Assembly: GCF_020026925.1 (NCBI RefSeq)
Contig: NZ_JAIQDW010000003.1
Location: 285,390-349,389 of the forward strand
From: Flavobacterium hibisci
Lineage (GTDB): Bacteria > Bacteroidota > Bacteroidia > Flavobacteriales > Flavobacteriaceae
DNA: 64,000 nucleotides
Reading direction: 5' to 3'
In this document: in pieces, positions 63,874 to 64,000 of the stretch
How positions within the stretch are numbered: the stretch's first letter is position 1
Layout of the letters: the number at the start of each line of letters is the position of its first letter
Notes under the pieces: model-generated
Told to the model about the DNA's origin: nothing
What the model saw: only the letters and a program-made list of their open reading frames with translations
Database searches by the model: none
Program-made: the position numbers and the translations under genes

Positions 63874-64000
63874 GAGGCTGTCTCAAAAGGACAGCTTCTT
63901 TTCGTTTATAAAAAATTAAGATAGCTATAAAAAATTAATTCGGTTTTCGGAATTCGGCTTTAAAGATGATTTTCCTTTTTTTGACTGATTTTTAGGCAAG
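63874..64000 (-). mobile_element. Possible end of an insertion sequence (terminal hairpin and transposase C-terminus)
   Basis: GAGGCTGTC (63874-63882) and GACAGCTTC (63890-63898) form a hairpin resembling the ends of some Bacteroidota insertion sequences. Beyond it, on the minus strand, a frame open from the window edge to a stop at 63925 gives 24 Lys/Ser-rich residues (ending KPNSENRINFL). That could be a transposase C-terminus. The stretch is too short to prove it; the hairpin could be a plain terminator. The region 63666-63873 holds no gene I can see. Confidence 0.35.

Noticed and set aside
1..64000. Search for tRNA, rRNA, CRISPR arrays, prophage or defence genes
   Set aside because: No cloverleaf, spaced-repeat array or recognisable phage or defence protein was found by reading. 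A tRNAscan or CRISPR search would settle it.

Overview
The window is low-GC chromosomal DNA from a Bacteroidota bacterium, most likely a Flavobacterium close to F. johnsoniae. The evidence is the gene content: an alternative complex III operon, SprA and RemB of the type IX secretion/gliding machinery, a PorP/SprF protein, and DUF4270, DUF4403 and DUF4907 proteins. Many genes are also preceded by the Bacteroidota -7 box TAnnTTTG. Nearly all of it is core genome. I see no rRNA, tRNA, CRISPR array, prophage or complete insertion sequence. Only the last ~130 bases may be the edge of an insertion element.

Layout. 1-6.4 kb: a LacI-type regulator, then rimP-nusA-infB, headed by a promoter and a terminator-like leader hairpin and closed by a long palindromic terminator. 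6.5-6.9 kb: a SPOR-domain secreted protein (minus strand). 7.1-18.7 kb: a respiratory operon for alternative complex III (actABCDEF) running into cytochrome c oxidase subunits II and I. 18.7-22.1 kb: ruvB, a cytochrome P450 and queG. 22.3-25.2 kb: a CBS-pair protein and a malic enzyme/phosphotransacetylase fusion. 25.2-36.9 kb: ruvA, sprA (2,418 codons), gcvH, a VanZ-like protein, deoC and remB. 37.0-42.2 kb: haem O synthase, two subunit III-type proteins, subunit IV, two Sco-like proteins (one without the copper cysteines), DUF420 and a small CxxC membrane protein. These complete the oxidase and its assembly factors.

42.2-50.97 kb: a DUF4403 lipoprotein (minus strand), diverging from a MacAB-TolC-like efflux locus with one ATPase, two permeases, two adaptors and one outer-membrane channel. 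51.0-56 kb: tsaB, a MscS channel, an amphipathic helical protein, a three-domain NifU-like protein, an orphan PorP/SprF and a gamma carbonic anhydrase. 56-60.1 kb: a minus-strand operon of outer-membrane beta-protein, kelch lipoprotein, DUF4907 lipoprotein, LytS-type histidine kinase and LytTR response regulator. It faces a plus-strand DUF4270 lipoprotein and outer-membrane barrel pair. The window ends with murI.

Functionally, the two respiratory loci together build a quinol-to-oxygen chain (alternative complex III to an A-family oxidase). sprA, remB and the SprF paralogue belong to gliding and protein secretion. The least explained part is the LytTR operon near 56-60 kb. Its upstream region carries an exact 8-bp direct repeat two helical turns apart, above a -7 box with no -33 element, which would suit an activator-driven promoter.
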